A DNA stretch of 64,000 bases from Dethiosulfovibrio salsuginis (GCF_900177735.1 NZ_FXBB01000009.1:1-64000); one strand, 5' to 3'. Numbered from the stretch's first letter, positions 24,636-34,647 are shown. The notes: generated by a model from the letters alone, not told the origin. Program-made: numbers and translations.

Positions 24636-26000
24636 CTAATTATCCTCAAAAAGCGAGTTGTTCCACCGCTTCATCTCCGCTCTGACCATAAACCAGCCTA
24701 GGACACCTCCACCTACGTCGACGATAGGGAAAGTCGCCCAAACCCCGTCCACCCCAAAGAAAGGGGGCAGGAGAAGCAATGGGGGGAGCAGGAAGAAAAA
24801 CTGCCTGCAAAGGTTAAGAATTATGCTCTGTTTAGCCTTACCCAGGGCCTGAAAAACGAAACCCGATATGATAGCGATCCCAGCCATAGGAAGGCCTAGA
24901 TAGCCTATTCTCATGGCCCTGACGGTCATCGATATCAGTTCCTGACTGTCCTTGTTAAAGAGCATGGTTAGCTGTCTTGGAAAAGCCTGGGCCACTATCA
25001 AGGAACAGATAAAGAAACCTACCGCAGCACCCATAGCCAAGTAGACCGTTTTTCTGACCCTTTCAAAGTTGCCCGCACCGTAGTTGTAACCGATGAGAGG
25101 CTGTGCTCCCTCCCCTATTCCGATAGCCGGCATAAAGAGAATACTGTCCAGGCTGAAAAATATACCCATAGCGGAGATGGCCATCTCCCCTCCCAAGCGA
25201 CTGAGGGTCCGGTTAAACAGGATCATCACCATGACGAAAAACATCTCCATCATAAAGGGAGAAAAGCCCACCGCCGCCATCTCCGTCAGGATGGACCTAT
25301 CGGGCCTGAACGCCGAGCGGACGAAACGAAGCTGTCCGACACCTCTGACGTAAAAAGCTATAACCCAGCAGGCCGCCCCAAACTGGGCAACCACCGTCCC
25401 GAGAGCCGCTCCTTTAACGCCCATCCCCATCTTGACTATAAATATCCAGTCGAGGACGATATTAGCGAAGGCCCCTAGAATCAGGGTCCCCATAGCGTAC
25501 CTTGGATGCCCTTCCGCACGGATAAAGTAGTTGCAGCAAAAGCCGATAAGCTGAAAAGGGACTCCCCACAGGACTATGGACATATAGTCCTTAGTCATAG
25601 GCATTATGATAGGGCTAGCACCGCAGAGCCTCATCAGGTCGTCCATAAAGGTAAAACCTACGGTAACCACAAGCACCGACGAAACCACCATGGCGATGAA
25701 GCCGTTGCCCATGACCTTTTGAGCCCTCTCGGGGTTGCCCGCTCCTAGCCCCCGGGAGATCTGAGACGACGACCCCACCCCTATTAATATACCTGTGGAT
25801 ATTATCAACAGAAAAAACGGGAAAGCCACGGTGATAGCCGCTATTCCGTTAGGTCCTACCGCATGGCCTATAAACATACGGTCCACTATGTTGTACAATG
25901 CACTTGCCACCATTCCCACGATTGCGGGAATGGAGAACTGGAGCAGAAGACGGCCGATAGGCTCGTATCCCATCCGTTCAGAACGTTCTACCGATGTCAT
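24636..26000 (-). CDS. MATE-family multidrug/organic cation exporter
   Basis: A 454-residue inner-membrane protein with twelve predicted membrane segments in two homologous halves. The N-terminal pattern PAIVGMVASALYNIVDRMFIGH is the NorM/DinF-like MatE signature, and GANNPERA-like GAGNPERAQKVMG follows. It exports cationic or hydrophobic compounds using Na+ or H+. It is transcribed alone, with its own terminator. Substrate is unknown. Confidence 0.92.
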   Translation of the reverse strand: MTSVERSERMGYEPIGRLLLQFSIPAIVGMVASALYNIVDRMFIGHAVGPNGIAAITVAFPFFLLIISTGILIGVGSSSQISRGLGAGNPERAQKVMGNGFIAMVVSSVLVVTVGFTFMDDLMRLCGASPIIMPMTKDYMSIVLWGVPFQLIGFCCNYFIRAEGHPRYAMGTLILGAFANIVLDWIFIVKMGMGVKGAALGTVVAQFGAACWVIAFYVRGVGQLRFVRSAFRPDRSILTEMAAVGFSPFMMEMFFVMVMILFNRTLSRLGGEMAISAMGIFFSLDSILFMPAIGIGEGAQPLIGYNYGAGNFERVRKTVYLAMGAAVGFFICSLIVAQAFPRQLTMLFNKDSQELISMTVRAMRIGYLGLPMAGIAIISGFVFQALGKAKQSIILNLCRQFFFLLPPLLLLPPFFGVDGVWATFPIVDVGGGVLGWFMVRAEMKRWNNSLFEDN

Positions 26001-26170
26001 TGCTTGAAAACCTCCGTGATCACAAAAACTGTCCGCCTATTGTAGAGCAACTGGCATAAAATAGCTATTTTTCTCCAGACAGGCTACAATATGCGGATAC
26101 ATTGAGTATCGGGACATTATCGCCTTTCCCCAAGGGAAAGGTCAATAGACATATGAAGGAGGAAACAAAA

Positions 26171-27337
26171 ATGATAGCCATAACAGGAGCCAATATATAC
26201 ACCGTATCGTCGGGAAACATAGAAAACGGGACGGTTATCGTCGAAGGCAGGACAATTTCTGCGGTGGGAAATAACCTGGAGATTCCATCAGGCGCCACGG
26301 TTATAGACGGAAGGGGCTGCACCCTCACGCCGGGCCTTATAGACGCCCACACCCACATAGGGACCTGCCCAGAGGGTATGCCCTACACCATGACCGACGA
26401 AAACGACATGACAAACCCCTCCACGCCCCAGCTCAGAATACTGGACTCCATATACCCTTTCGACGAGGCCTTCGAGGAGGCCAGAAAGGGAGGGGTCACA
26501 ACCGTACAGGTCCTGCCGGGAAGCGGTAACGTCGTCGGAGGACAGGGAGCGGTCATAAAGACCTTCGGCCTGGTGGTGGACGAAATGGCCGTAGCCTCCC
26601 CATCGGGAATGAAAGCCGCACTAGGGGAGAACCCCATAGGGGTCTATAAAGAGAAGCACCAGATGCCCACCACCAGAATGGGCAACGCCGCCTGCATGAG
26701 GGCGACCCTTCAGGAGGCGGTCAACTACAAAAGGCAGAAAGACCACAACGAGAACAAGAAGGACGACGACAAAGAGCCCTTCGAGGTAAAGCTCGACATG
26801 GAGGCACTCCTTCCGGTGGTGAACGGCACCATGCCCCTGAGAGTCCACTGCCATAGGGCCGACGACATAGCCACGGCTATCAGGATAGCGGAGGAATTCG
26901 ACATAAAACTCACTATGGAGCACTGCACCGAGGGACACCTCATAGCGGATTTCCTGGCGGAGAAAAAGGCCATGGCGGCGGTAGGGCCGACCTTAGGATG
27001 TCGGCCGAAGATAGAGCTCCGTCACATGACCTGGGACACGCTAAAAGTCTTCGCAGACAAGGGGATACATTTTTGCATAATAACCGACCATCCGGTAACC
27101 CCGGTCCACACCCTTATGACCTGTGCGACGATGGCTCACAAGGCGGGACTGACCAGAGAACAGGCTCTGAGGGCGATCACCCTCTCCGCGGCGGAACACC
27201 TCGGTCTTGAGGACAGGCTAGGCTCTATAGAGCCGGGCAAAGACGGAGATATGGTCCTTTGGAAGGGAGACCCTTTCGACACCAGGACCGAGGTCAAATC
27301 CACACTAATAGACGGCAAGGTAGTTTACGACGCATAA
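26171..27337 (+). CDS. Metal-dependent amidohydrolase (paralogue 1)
   Basis: A 388-residue amidohydrolase-superfamily TIM-barrel enzyme of the imidazolonepropionase-like group. Metal and active-site residues are visible in DAHTHIG, HCHRADDI, EHCTEGH and ITDHPV, the last providing the general-base Asp. The ATG at 26171 follows AAGGAGGAAAC. No signal peptide. It is closely similar to the gene at 58025-59185 (shared LGENPI, MRAITLSAAEHLG). Such enzymes hydrolyse cyclic amides or acyl-amino acids and dipeptides; a role in amino-acid or peptide breakdown is likely but unproven. Confidence 0.87.
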   Translation: MIAITGANIYTVSSGNIENGTVIVEGRTISAVGNNLEIPSGATVIDGRGCTLTPGLIDAHTHIGTCPEGMPYTMTDENDMTNPSTPQLRILDSIYPFDEAFEEARKGGVTTVQVLPGSGNVVGGQGAVIKTFGLVVDEMAVASPSGMKAALGENPIGVYKEKHQMPTTRMGNAACMRATLQEAVNYKRQKDHNENKKDDDKEPFEVKLDMEALLPVVNGTMPLRVHCHRADDIATAIRIAEEFDIKLTMEHCTEGHLIADFLAEKKAMAAVGPTLGCRPKIELRHMTWDTLKVFADKGIHFCIITDHPVTPVHTLMTCATMAHKAGLTREQALRAITLSAAEHLGLEDRLGSIEPGKDGDMVLWKGDPFDTRTEVKSTLIDGKVVYDA

Positions 27338-27379
27338 ATATAACGAGGGCCGACTTAAACGTCGGCCCTCGTTATATTT
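27336..27379. terminator. Bidirectional terminator
   Basis: A perfect 19-base-pair stem starting AAATATAACGAGGGCCGAC with a six-base loop, between the amidohydrolase and the convergent dppF-type gene. Confidence 0.8.
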
Positions 27380-27394
27380 ATGCACCAGACCTAA

Positions 27395-28381
27395 TCAATC
27401 GTCGAGGAGGAAGCAGGCGACCTGGTGGTCCGACTCGACCTCTTTAAGGAGGGGTTCCTCCACGCTGCACCGGTCGGTGGCGTAGGGACAGCGGGTGTGG
27501 AAGCGACATCCTTCAGGAGGATCGATAGGAGAGGGTATATCCCCTTTAAGCTCCACCCTGTCGACCTTTATGGTGGGATCGGGGAGTGGAATCGCCGACA
27601 TAAGGGCCTTGGTGTAGGGGTGAAGAGGGTTTGAGAACATGGACGCCTTGGAGGTTATCTCCACTATCTTCCCCAGGTACATTATGGCTATCCTGTCGGA
27701 GATGTGTTTAACCACCGAAAGGTCGTGAGTTATGAACAGATAGGTCAATCCAAGATCCTGCTGGAGATCCCTGAGCTCGTTGAGCACCTGGCTCTGAATG
27801 GAGACGTCCAGGGCGGACACCGGCTCGTCACAGACGATAAACTTAGGATTGAGGGCCAGGGCTCTGGCTATACCTATACGCTGCCTCTGACCGCCGGAGA
27901 ACTCGTGAGGATGGCGAAAACGGTGCTCTGGCCTGAGCCCCGCCTTGACTATCACGTCGGTGACGTATCGGTCCAGTTCCTTGGCTCCCTTGGCTATGCC
28001 GTAGAGCTTTACCGCCTCTCCGACTATCTCTTTTACCGTCATACGGGGATTAAGGCTGCCGTAGGGGTCCTGGAAGATGATCTGGATGTTCTGTCTCACC
28101 TTACCGGGATCTTCCTTTAGCATCTGGCCTATCTCCTTGCCCTGGAAGTAGACCGAACCGGCGGTTGGCTCCAGAAGATGCATCAGGGTACGGCCGGTGG
28201 TGGACTTACCACACCCCGACTCTCCGACGACCCCCAGCGTCTCTCCCTCCCTTATGGAGAAGGAGACACCGTCCACCGCCTTGACGTGATTGACAACCTT
28301 TTTAAATATCCCTTTGCGGATGGGAAAGTATTTTTTCAGCCCCTCCACTCGGAGAAACTCTTCACGACTGGATACGCTCAT
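27395..28381 (-). CDS. Di/oligopeptide ABC transporter ATP-binding protein (DppF/OppF)
   Basis: A 328-residue cytosolic ATPase subunit. Walker [10 protein letters not shown], signature LSGGQRQR-type [11 protein letters not shown] and Walker B FIVCDEP are seen, followed by the C-terminal oligopeptide-transporter extension with Cys pattern [12 protein letters not shown]. The ATG 28381 was chosen because it overlaps the upstream gene by four bases (ATGA); the frame extends further upstream without support. Last gene of the operon B-C-D-F. Confidence 0.92.
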   Translation of the reverse strand: MSVSSREEFLRVEGLKKYFPIRKGIFKKVVNHVKAVDGVSFSIREGETLGVVGESGCGKSTTGRTLMHLLEPTAGSVYFQGKEIGQMLKEDPGKVRQNIQIIFQDPYGSLNPRMTVKEIVGEAVKLYGIAKGAKELDRYVTDVIVKAGLRPEHRFRHPHEFSGGQRQRIGIARALALNPKFIVCDEPVSALDVSIQSQVLNELRDLQQDLGLTYLFITHDLSVVKHISDRIAIMYLGKIVEITSKASMFSNPLHPYTKALMSAIPLPDPTIKVDRVELKGDIPSPIDPPEGCRFHTRCPYATDRCSVEEPLLKEVESDHQVACFLLDD

Positions 28382-29370
28382 TCCTCTGCCCCCTCTCTCT
28401 CGGCACTGTCCTCGTAAAGCCAACAACGGACCTTGCGATTTCCCTTGAGGAGATAGAGGGGAGATTCCTCCCTCACGCATCGATCCATACAGCGGTCGCA
28501 ACGGTTGTGGAACTTGCATCCCCCGGGGAAGTTAAGGGGACTGGGGACGACGCCGGGAATTACGTCCAGCCTCTCCCTGTCCGAGTCCATTCTAGGTATG
28601 GACCTGAGAAGTCCCTGGGTATAGGGGTGCTTAGGGGTTCCGTAGAGAGGCTCTACGTCCGCCTCTTCGACGACCTTACCTGCGTACATGACTACCACCC
28701 TCTGGGCCATCTGAGCTATGACCCCAAGGTCGTGGGTTATGAACATAATGGCCGAGTTCAACCTCTCCCGCAGCTCGTTCATCAGATCCAGTATCTGAGC
28801 TTGAACCGTGACGTCCAAGGCGGTGGTGGGCTCGTCGGCTATGAGCAGTGCGGGGTTGCAGGCCAGGGCCATAGCTATCATCGCCCTCTGCCTCATCCCC
28901 CCGGAGAGCTGGTGAGGGTATTCGGTCACCCTCTGTTTGGGCGAGGGAATGCCTACCAGATCGATCATCTCCACCGCCCGGTCCAAAGCCTGACGATCGT
29001 TCATGCCCTGATGAAATCTCAGAGGCTCCATTATCTGCTCCCCTATGGTGTAAACCGGGTTAAGGCTGGTCATTGGCTCCTGAAAGATCATGGAGATATC
29101 GTTTCCCCTGATCTTTCTCATTTCAGGCTCGGAAAGGTCGAGGAGATTTTTACCGTTCATCAAAATCTCTCCTCCTGCGACTCTGCCGACAGGTTTAGGG
29201 AGGAGCTGCATTATGGACAACGACGTAACCGACTTTCCACAGCCCGATTCCCCTACTATCCCTAAAGTCTTTCCGGGCTCTATGGAGAAAGAGACTCCGT
29301 CAACCGCCTTGACGGTTCCGGCGTCGGTGTCGAAATAGGTTTTCAGGTTTTTAACTTCCAGCAATGCCAT
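28378..29370 (-). CDS. Di/oligopeptide ABC transporter ATP-binding protein (DppD/OppD)
   Basis: A 330-residue partner ATPase. It has Walker A GESGCGKS, the signature LSGGMRQR, Walker [14 protein letters not shown] and a C-terminal Cys-rich motif [12 protein letters not shown] that in related subunits binds an iron-sulfur cluster or metal. It heterodimerises with the product of the next gene and energises the two permeases encoded upstream. It starts 12 bases after the DppC gene. Confidence 0.93.
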   Translation of the reverse strand: MALLEVKNLKTYFDTDAGTVKAVDGVSFSIEPGKTLGIVGESGCGKSVTSLSIMQLLPKPVGRVAGGEILMNGKNLLDLSEPEMRKIRGNDISMIFQEPMTSLNPVYTIGEQIMEPLRFHQGMNDRQALDRAVEMIDLVGIPSPKQRVTEYPHQLSGGMRQRAMIAMALACNPALLIADEPTTALDVTVQAQILDLMNELRERLNSAIMFITHDLGVIAQMAQRVVVMYAGKVVEEADVEPLYGTPKHPYTQGLLRSIPRMDSDRERLDVIPGVVPSPLNFPGGCKFHNRCDRCMDRCVREESPLYLLKGNRKVRCWLYEDSAEREGAEE

Positions 29371-29382
29371 AGTGGATCCCTC

Positions 29383-30291
29383 CTACCTCTTCAGCCTGAC
29401 GTCCAGAGCGTCTCTGAGACCGTCTCCGACGAAATTGAAGGCCAAAACGGTGTACATAATGGCCATACCGGGGAAAATCGCCCACCACCACTGGCCGGTT
29501 GCCAGGTATTTCTGGCCGACGGAGATCATCAGTCCCCAGCTGGGCATCGGGGGTTGAGCTCCAAATCCCAGGAAGGCCAACCCCGCCTCCACCATGATGA
29601 TGCTTCCCAGCCCTAAGGTAGCCTGAACTATTACCGGGGCTACGGCGTTAGGAAGTATGTGGGAGAAGATAATTCGCCTAGTAGGTATGCCTAGCGCTCT
29701 GGCTGCCTCGACGTACTCCCTTTCTCGGAGGGATATAAATTGAGCTCTGGTTATCCTAGCTACAGGAACCCAGGTAACCAGCCCGATAGCCACAAAAACC
29801 ACCATCATACTGGGGTTATTGAACACCGCTATAATCGCCAGGACGAAAAGGAAGAAGGGAAAGGCGAAGACCACGTTTATAAGCCAGGAGATAGCATCGT
29901 CTATCTTACCTCCAAAAAATCCCGCCATAGCCCCTAGTGGGATACCTATCAACAGGGAAACTATGGTGGCAAAAACGCCTATCTGAAGGGATATCCTGGC
30001 TCCAAAGATAACCCTGCTGAGGATATCCCTGCCGTACAGGTCGGTCCCCATGAGGTGTTTCATCGACGGAGCGGCCAGTTTAGCGGCCTTACCTTCGGTC
30101 CATATTAGCTGTTTAAAGGGATCGTAGGGAGCTATGTAGGGAGCGAAAAGGGCTATCCCCAGGAGAATCAGCACCATTACCAGCCCGATCATGGCCAGCT
30201 TATTTCGGCTGAACCTTACCCACGCCTCATACCATAGACTGCCGTGCTTACGCTCTTTAGTTGCCTCCGGTGCTTTATCGTTGGTAGTCAT
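29383..30291 (-). CDS. Di/oligopeptide ABC transporter permease (DppC/OppC)
   Basis: A 302-residue inner-membrane permease. It starts with a hydrophilic tail, then a first TM near 33-53 and five more from about 100 on. The ATPase-contact EAA loop is seen as EYVEAARALGIPTRRIIFSHILP. The HLMGTDLYGRDILSRV stretch before TM2 is characteristic of DppC. Ten bases separate it from the DppB gene. Confidence 0.93.
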   Translation of the reverse strand: MTTNDKAPEATKERKHGSLWYEAWVRFSRNKLAMIGLVMVLILLGIALFAPYIAPYDPFKQLIWTEGKAAKLAAPSMKHLMGTDLYGRDILSRVIFGARISLQIGVFATIVSLLIGIPLGAMAGFFGGKIDDAISWLINVVFAFPFFLFVLAIIAVFNNPSMMVVFVAIGLVTWVPVARITRAQFISLREREYVEAARALGIPTRRIIFSHILPNAVAPVIVQATLGLGSIIMVEAGLAFLGFGAQPPMPSWGLMISVGQKYLATGQWWWAIFPGMAIMYTVLAFNFVGDGLRDALDVRLKR

Positions 30292-30301
30292 TTCGGGCCT
30301 C

Positions 30302-31228
30302 CTAATCGTAGCGAATTCTCGGGTCGAAGAGACCGTAGGATATGTCGACTATCAGGTTGGCGAAAAGGAATATGAGTGCCATGAAGATAACCGTTCCCCT
30401 GATCATAGGGAAGTCCCTAGCCACTAGGGCCTCAACGGAAAGCCTGCCAACCCCGGGCCAGGCGAAGATAGTTTCGGTGAGCACCGCACCGGAGAGTAGG
30501 GAGGCTATCTGGGTTCCCACTATGGTCACCACCGGTATCATGGCGTTTTTGAGGGCGTGTTTCATGACCACCACGTTGCCCGATAGTCCCTTAGCCTTAG
30601 CGGTCCTTATGTAGTCCTGGTTGAGAACTTCGAGCATACAGGAACGGGTGAGACGGGCGGTCAGGGCACCGGGCCTGACGCCTAAGGTGATAACCGGCAG
30701 AATTAGGTATCTCCAGGAACCGTCGCCGTAGCCGGCACCAGGCAGCCATCCAAGGCCATAGGCGAAGATAAGCAACAGCAGAAGCCCGACCCAGAAGACC
30801 GGCGCACTGACCCCTGCTATAGCTATTATCATCGCCGAATAGTCGAAAACCGAGTATTGCTTCACCGCCGAGACTATCCCGGCGGCCACACCTATAACCG
30901 TCCCCAGGATCAGAGCCCAGAGGGCCAGTCTAGCGGTAGCTCCAAGCCTTCCCATAATGGCGGTAGAGACCTTCTCGTTGGTCCTGTAGGACGTTCCGAG
31001 GTCTCCTTTTATAAGCTGGGTCATAAAGTTGATGTATTGTTTGTGAAGAGGAAGATCTATCCCGAGGTCCTGCCTTATCTTAACCAGCGTCTCAGGATCA
31101 CCTCTTTGCCCCATGAGTATCATCGCCGGATCTCCAGGAACGACGTTCACTAAGATAAACACCGCCGTAACTACGCCCCAGACAACGGGGATAGTGTACA
31201 GAATTCGCCTCATAATGTAACTAAACAT
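30302..31228 (-). CDS. Di/oligopeptide ABC transporter permease (DppB/OppB)
   Basis: A 308-residue inner-membrane permease beginning with the family-typical MFSYIMRRILYTIPVVWGVV, with six membrane segments. The EAA loop is DYIRTAKAKGLSGNVVVMKH. First gene of the operon. No binding protein precedes it; the nearest candidate is encoded at 60751-62385. The roughly 480 bases upstream hold the operon's leader, with a -10-like TATAAT on the minus strand at 31517-31522. Confidence 0.93.
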   Translation of the reverse strand: MFSYIMRRILYTIPVVWGVVTAVFILVNVVPGDPAMILMGQRGDPETLVKIRQDLGIDLPLHKQYINFMTQLIKGDLGTSYRTNEKVSTAIMGRLGATARLALWALILGTVIGVAAGIVSAVKQYSVFDYSAMIIAIAGVSAPVFWVGLLLLLIFAYGLGWLPGAGYGDGSWRYLILPVITLGVRPGALTARLTRSCMLEVLNQDYIRTAKAKGLSGNVVVMKHALKNAMIPVVTIVGTQIASLLSGAVLTETIFAWPGVGRLSVEALVARDFPMIRGTVIFMALIFLFANLIVDISYGLFDPRIRYD

Positions 31229-31566
31229 CGGGCACCTCCAATCTTTAGATAGAGAAAAATAAGATTTAAGTTCGCTTTTGGTCTCTAACCCTATTCGGTC
31301 AGAGAGCCCCGATCGCCTGCCAGGTCCCGTGATTATGCAATCCCCTCACCTCCGAAACACTGTTTGAACATAAGTTACAAAATCCCCTATCCTCAGACAA
31401 AAGCCTCAAGCACAAAAAAGCATTTACCGCTATTTTCCAGCATAAGAAAGCAACAAGCCTCAAGTTAGAAATGCTCAACAACAACGCTTTAGCTCAAGGA
31501 AGGGAACTCTTAGTTCATTATACATCTAATTTGCCCGATAAGCATCTACTTTTGCAACCTGCCCTA
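31229..31566. other. Intergenic region upstream of the dpp-type operon
   Basis: About 340 bases without a convincing gene, richer in A and T than the neighbours. On the minus strand it holds a -10-like TATAAT (31517-31522, weak -35) and a hairpin TCTCTGACC/GGTTAGAGA near 31275-31300 in the would-be leader of the permease mRNA. AAGCCTCAAG occurs twice (near 31404 and 31455). No known riboswitch was recognised. Confidence 0.4.
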
Positions 31567-31595
31567 TTGCCCAGATGGTCAACTGACAGTATACT
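31567..31595 (+). promoter_or_regulatory. Promoter upstream of the S9 peptidase leader
   Basis: TTGCCC (31567-31572) and TATACT (31590-31595) with a 17-base spacer. Transcription would start near 31602 and meet an intrinsic terminator at 31650-31678 before the peptidase start at 31708. Confidence 0.55.
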
Positions 31596-31649
31596 CACAA
31601 TGGATACTCAAGACGGATATTTATCGCCTGAATAAACCGCTCGACCTAA

Positions 31650-31678
31650 GGGAGGCCGCAAAAGCGGTCTCCCTTTTT
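31650..31678 (+). terminator. Intrinsic terminator ahead of the S9 peptidase gene
   Basis: GGGAGGCCGC-AAAA-GCGGTCTCCC (one G.U pair) followed by TTTTT. It lies between a plausible promoter and the peptidase gene, so it is either an attenuator or the end of a short RNA of about 75 bases. Confidence 0.7.
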
Positions 31679-31707
31679 ACGCATCTAAACAGAGAGGACG
31701 ATGTAGA

Positions 31708-33645
31708 GTGAAAAGCAAGGAAAATATCTCCAAAGAGGACATCCTAAGATTTAAGTTCCTGGGAAGCCCCAAAATATCCCCCACAGGAAGTCACATATGC
31801 TTCCTCCTGTCCACCGCCAACTTAGAGGACAACCGCTACGACTCGAACCTGTGGATCCAGGAGATAGGGACTGGGAAAAGCTACCCCCTCACCACATCGG
31901 GGAGAGAAAAAGCCTTCTGCTGGACCAAAGACGGATCTATAGCCTTCGTCAGCGGCAGGAAAGGCCCCGCCAAGGGTACGTCGGAGCTGTTTACCATAGC
32001 CCCCTCCGGCGGAGAGGCCCGCTCTATGGGCAAGGTGGAGGTCTCGGTCTCGTCTATCGCTCATATGGGAGGTGATAGATATCTGCTCTCCGCCTCCGAC
32101 CCCAGAGAGACAAAGCCCTTGGAGGGAGCGGACTACATGACCTTCACCCAGGTGCCCTTCTGCTCCAACGGCAAGGGCTACACAGGGCAGAGCAGAAACG
32201 GTCTTTACTCATACATATCCGGCGGAATCGCTGAAAGACTCACCCCCGACGATCTGGACGTAGACCGATTCAGGCTATCGAAGAACATGGACAAAGCCCT
32301 GATAACCGGCAGAGAGTACACCGACGTAAAGCCCCTATTCTCAGGTCTCAGAGAGCTCGACCTTGCCTCGGGAAAGCTCGATGTCCTCCTGCCGGACCAG
32401 GGATTCGACTGCCGCTGTGCCGACTATCTAGGGGACAAAATAGTCCTGACCGGCTCGGACCTGTCCAAGCACGGGATAAACCAGAACGCATCGTTCTTCT
32501 GCCTGGAGGGAGGGGAACTGAAAGAGATCACCCCGGGGTTGGACAGGGGACTCAGAAACTCCATAGGCTGCGACTGTAGGTATGGCACCTCCGACATGAA
32601 CCTGGCATTTTTCGTCGACGGTGGATACATCTGGTTTGTGTCCACCGACAGGACCAGGTCCAACCTCCACAGATTAGATCTGGACGGCCATATTGAGCGG
32701 ATAACTAAGGATCTTTCGTCGGTGGACGACTACCACGTCTTTAATGGCAAGATCGCCATCGTGGGCCTTAAAGGACTGGAGCTTCAGGAGCTTTACTCTA
32801 TCGAGGACGGCGAGGAAAAGGCCCTGACTTCCTTCAATAGCTGGTTCTCCGAGGAGAGAGAGCTATCTCGACCGGAGGCCCTTGAAAGCCACGCCGACCC
32901 GGCCTGGAACATAGACGGATGGGTGATGAAGCCAACAGGATACGAGTGGGGAAATACCTACCCCGCCGTAGTTCACGTCCACGGCGGGCCGAAGACCGCC
33001 TTCGGCGACGTATTCTTCCACGAGATGCAGCTTTGGGCGGCCAGAGGCTACGTGGTGGCCTTCTGCAATCCCAGGGGAAGCGACGGAAGGGGCAACGACT
33101 TCGACGACATAAGGGGAAAATACGGCACAGTGGACTACGACGACATAATGGCCTTCACCGACAAAGTCGCCGCCCTGCCCTACGTGGACGAGAGCCGTAT
33201 GGCCATAACCGGGGGGTCTTACGGAGGCTATATGACCAACTGGGTTATAGGCCACACCGATCGTTTTAAGGCGGCGGTATCCCAGAGGAGCATATCCAAC
33301 TGGGTCTCAAAGGCGGGGATATCGGACATAGGATATTATTTCGTCCCCGATCAGCAGGATGCAGACATATGGGAGGACGTCGAAAAACTGTGGTGGCACT
33401 CGCCTCTAAAATACGCAGACCGGGCAAAGACGCCGACGCTGTTTATCCACTCCGACGAAGACTATCGGTGCGAACTATCCCAGGGATTACAGATGTTCAC
33501 CGCCCTGAAACGGCACGGTGTCGAGAGCAAGATATGCGTTTTCAAAGGGGAAAACCACGAACTCAGCAGGAGCGGAAAGCCTAAAGAGAGGTTGGCCAGA
33601 CTGGAGGAGATATGTCTCTGGTTCGACCACTATCTTAAGGTTTAG
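31708..33645 (+). CDS. S9-family serine peptidase (acylaminoacyl/dipeptidyl peptidase-like)
   Basis: A 645-residue cytosolic peptidase. The N-terminal part (about 1-380) is a beta-propeller that admits only short peptides. The C-terminal alpha/beta-hydrolase holds the nucleophile Ser504 in GGSYGGYMTNW, Asp583 or 585 in HSDEDYR and His617 in GENHELSR. It has no signal peptide. The GTG start was taken from the frame; the ribosome-binding site is modest. It fits with the adjacent peptide importer: imported peptides would be trimmed here. Confidence 0.92.
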   Translation: MKSKENISKEDILRFKFLGSPKISPTGSHICFLLSTANLEDNRYDSNLWIQEIGTGKSYPLTTSGREKAFCWTKDGSIAFVSGRKGPAKGTSELFTIAPSGGEARSMGKVEVSVSSIAHMGGDRYLLSASDPRETKPLEGADYMTFTQVPFCSNGKGYTGQSRNGLYSYISGGIAERLTPDDLDVDRFRLSKNMDKALITGREYTDVKPLFSGLRELDLASGKLDVLLPDQGFDCRCADYLGDKIVLTGSDLSKHGINQNASFFCLEGGELKEITPGLDRGLRNSIGCDCRYGTSDMNLAFFVDGGYIWFVSTDRTRSNLHRLDLDGHIERITKDLSSVDDYHVFNGKIAIVGLKGLELQELYSIEDGEEKALTSFNSWFSEERELSRPEALESHADPAWNIDGWVMKPTGYEWGNTYPAVVHVHGGPKTAFGDVFFHEMQLWAARGYVVAFCNPRGSDGRGNDFDDIRGKYGTVDYDDIMAFTDKVAALPYVDESRMAITGGSYGGYMTNWVIGHTDRFKAAVSQRSISNWVSKAGISDIGYYFVPDQQDADIWEDVEKLWWHSPLKYADRAKTPTLFIHSDEDYRCELSQGLQMFTALKRHGVESKICVFKGENHELSRSGKPKERLARLEEICLWFDHYLKV

Positions 33646-33653
33646 CCGAGTCT

Positions 33654-33695
33654 AAAGGGTGGGGTAAATCGAGCTATCGATTTACCCCACCCTTT
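33654..33695. terminator. Terminator after the S9 peptidase gene
   Basis: A perfect 19-base-pair stem beginning AAAGGGTGGGGTAAATCGA with a four-base loop, followed by CTTTG. Confidence 0.8.
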
Positions 33696-33710
33696 CTTTG
33701 TTGGCTATGA

Positions 33711-33739
33711 TTTAAAACCCTTGCCCACTCTGATACAAT
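33711..33739 (+). promoter_or_regulatory. Putative promoter of the chemotaxis operon
   Basis: TTTAAA (33711-33716) and TACAAT (33734-33739) with a 17-base spacer, about 40 bases before the first che gene. It looks like a housekeeping-type promoter; no sigma-28 consensus was seen. Confidence 0.45.
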
Positions 33740-33778
33740 GGAGAATATAGTCTCAAAACAGAAAAGGACAGAGAGGAG

Positions 33779-34165
33779 ATGAGGTCATTGGAGGAGAAAA
33801 TCAGGGTATTGATAATCGATGACTCACCTTTTATCCACAAGACGATAAAGAAAGCTCTGGCGGATAACGAGGGAATCGAGGTAGTGGGGACAGCGGAAAA
33901 CGGCCGTATAGGCCTCGACATGGTCGAGAGCCTGAAACCCGACATAGTGACCCTTGACGTAACCATGCCGGTGATGGACGGTCTGGAAACCGCCGAGGAG
34001 ATGGCGAAGACACACCCCTCGGTGAAGGTCATAATGCTCAGCGCTATGGGAGACAACGACCTGGTGACCAAGGCCACCTCTTTAGGGGTCAAGCACTTTC
34101 TGACCAAGCCCTTCGAGTCAAAGGACCTCCAGAAGGCCATATTCAACGTCCTGCGGGAGGCGTAG
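33779..34165 (+). CDS. cheY: Chemotaxis response regulator CheY
   Basis: A 128-residue single receiver domain. Phosphoacceptor Asp60 in DIVTLDVTMP, the acidic pair IIDDS, the switch residue region MLSAMG and Lys in FLTKPF are present. ATG 33779 is very close to GGAG, so TTG 33788 (giving MEEKIRVLIIDD) may be the true start. It opens the che operon and should carry the signal from CheA to the motor or another output; three bases separate it from the CheX gene. Confidence 0.9.
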   Translation: MRSLEEKIRVLIIDDSPFIHKTIKKALADNEGIEVVGTAENGRIGLDMVESLKPDIVTLDVTMPVMDGLETAEEMAKTHPSVKVIMLSAMGDNDLVTKATSLGVKHFLTKPFESKDLQKAIFNVLREA

Positions 34166-34167
34166 CC

Positions 34168-34644
34168 ATGTCGGAGGACAAAAAGGCCCTGGTGATGCAG
34201 GCTATCTGCGATGGATTTTTATCCATCGCAAAGGATCTGGGTGAGAGGGACTTCTCTCCCCAGTCCGATGACCAGCCTATAGGGCAGGACAAAATCGCCG
34301 TAATACTGAGTATGATATCGGAAGACGAGTCCATGAGAGGCCGTTTTCTCTTCGAGGGAGACGCCGCCCAGATAAAGGACCTGGCGGAGGGTATGAACGG
34401 CGAGACCCTGTCGGACAGGGCGGAGGTGTTTTTCTCCGTTGGGGAGTTCGCCAACATGGTCTGCGGCAAGGCGGTCACGGTGGTGAACAACGCCTATAAG
34501 GGCACCAACTTCCGGCTGACGCCACCGGCCATATTCTCCGGCACCAACATGGAGATAACCACTCCCTCGGTTCAGAGCACAGAGCTAAAATACAGCGGCC
34601 CGGTGGGGCTGGTCCGAATAGACGTAGGGTTTGAGGGGGTGTAG
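34168..34644 (+). CDS. cheX: CheX-like CheY-P phosphatase, first copy
   Basis: A 158-residue protein of the CheC/CheX/FliY phosphatase family, which dephosphorylates CheY-P. The single catalytic motif ExxN is seen as Glu93-Phe-Ala-Asn96 in SVGEFANMV, which fits CheX (one motif) better than CheC (two). Located directly after cheY and before a second homologue. Confidence 0.78.
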   Translation: MSEDKKALVMQAICDGFLSIAKDLGERDFSPQSDDQPIGQDKIAVILSMISEDESMRGRFLFEGDAAQIKDLAEGMNGETLSDRAEVFFSVGEFANMVCGKAVTVVNNAYKGTNFRLTPPAIFSGTNMEITTPSVQSTELKYSGPVGLVRIDVGFEGV

Positions 34645-34647
34645 CCG

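Noticed and set aside
31299-31484. A 61-codon minus-strand frame upstream of the permease operon
   Set aside because: Composition is unlike the genes here, there is no ribosome-binding site and no recognisable motif.
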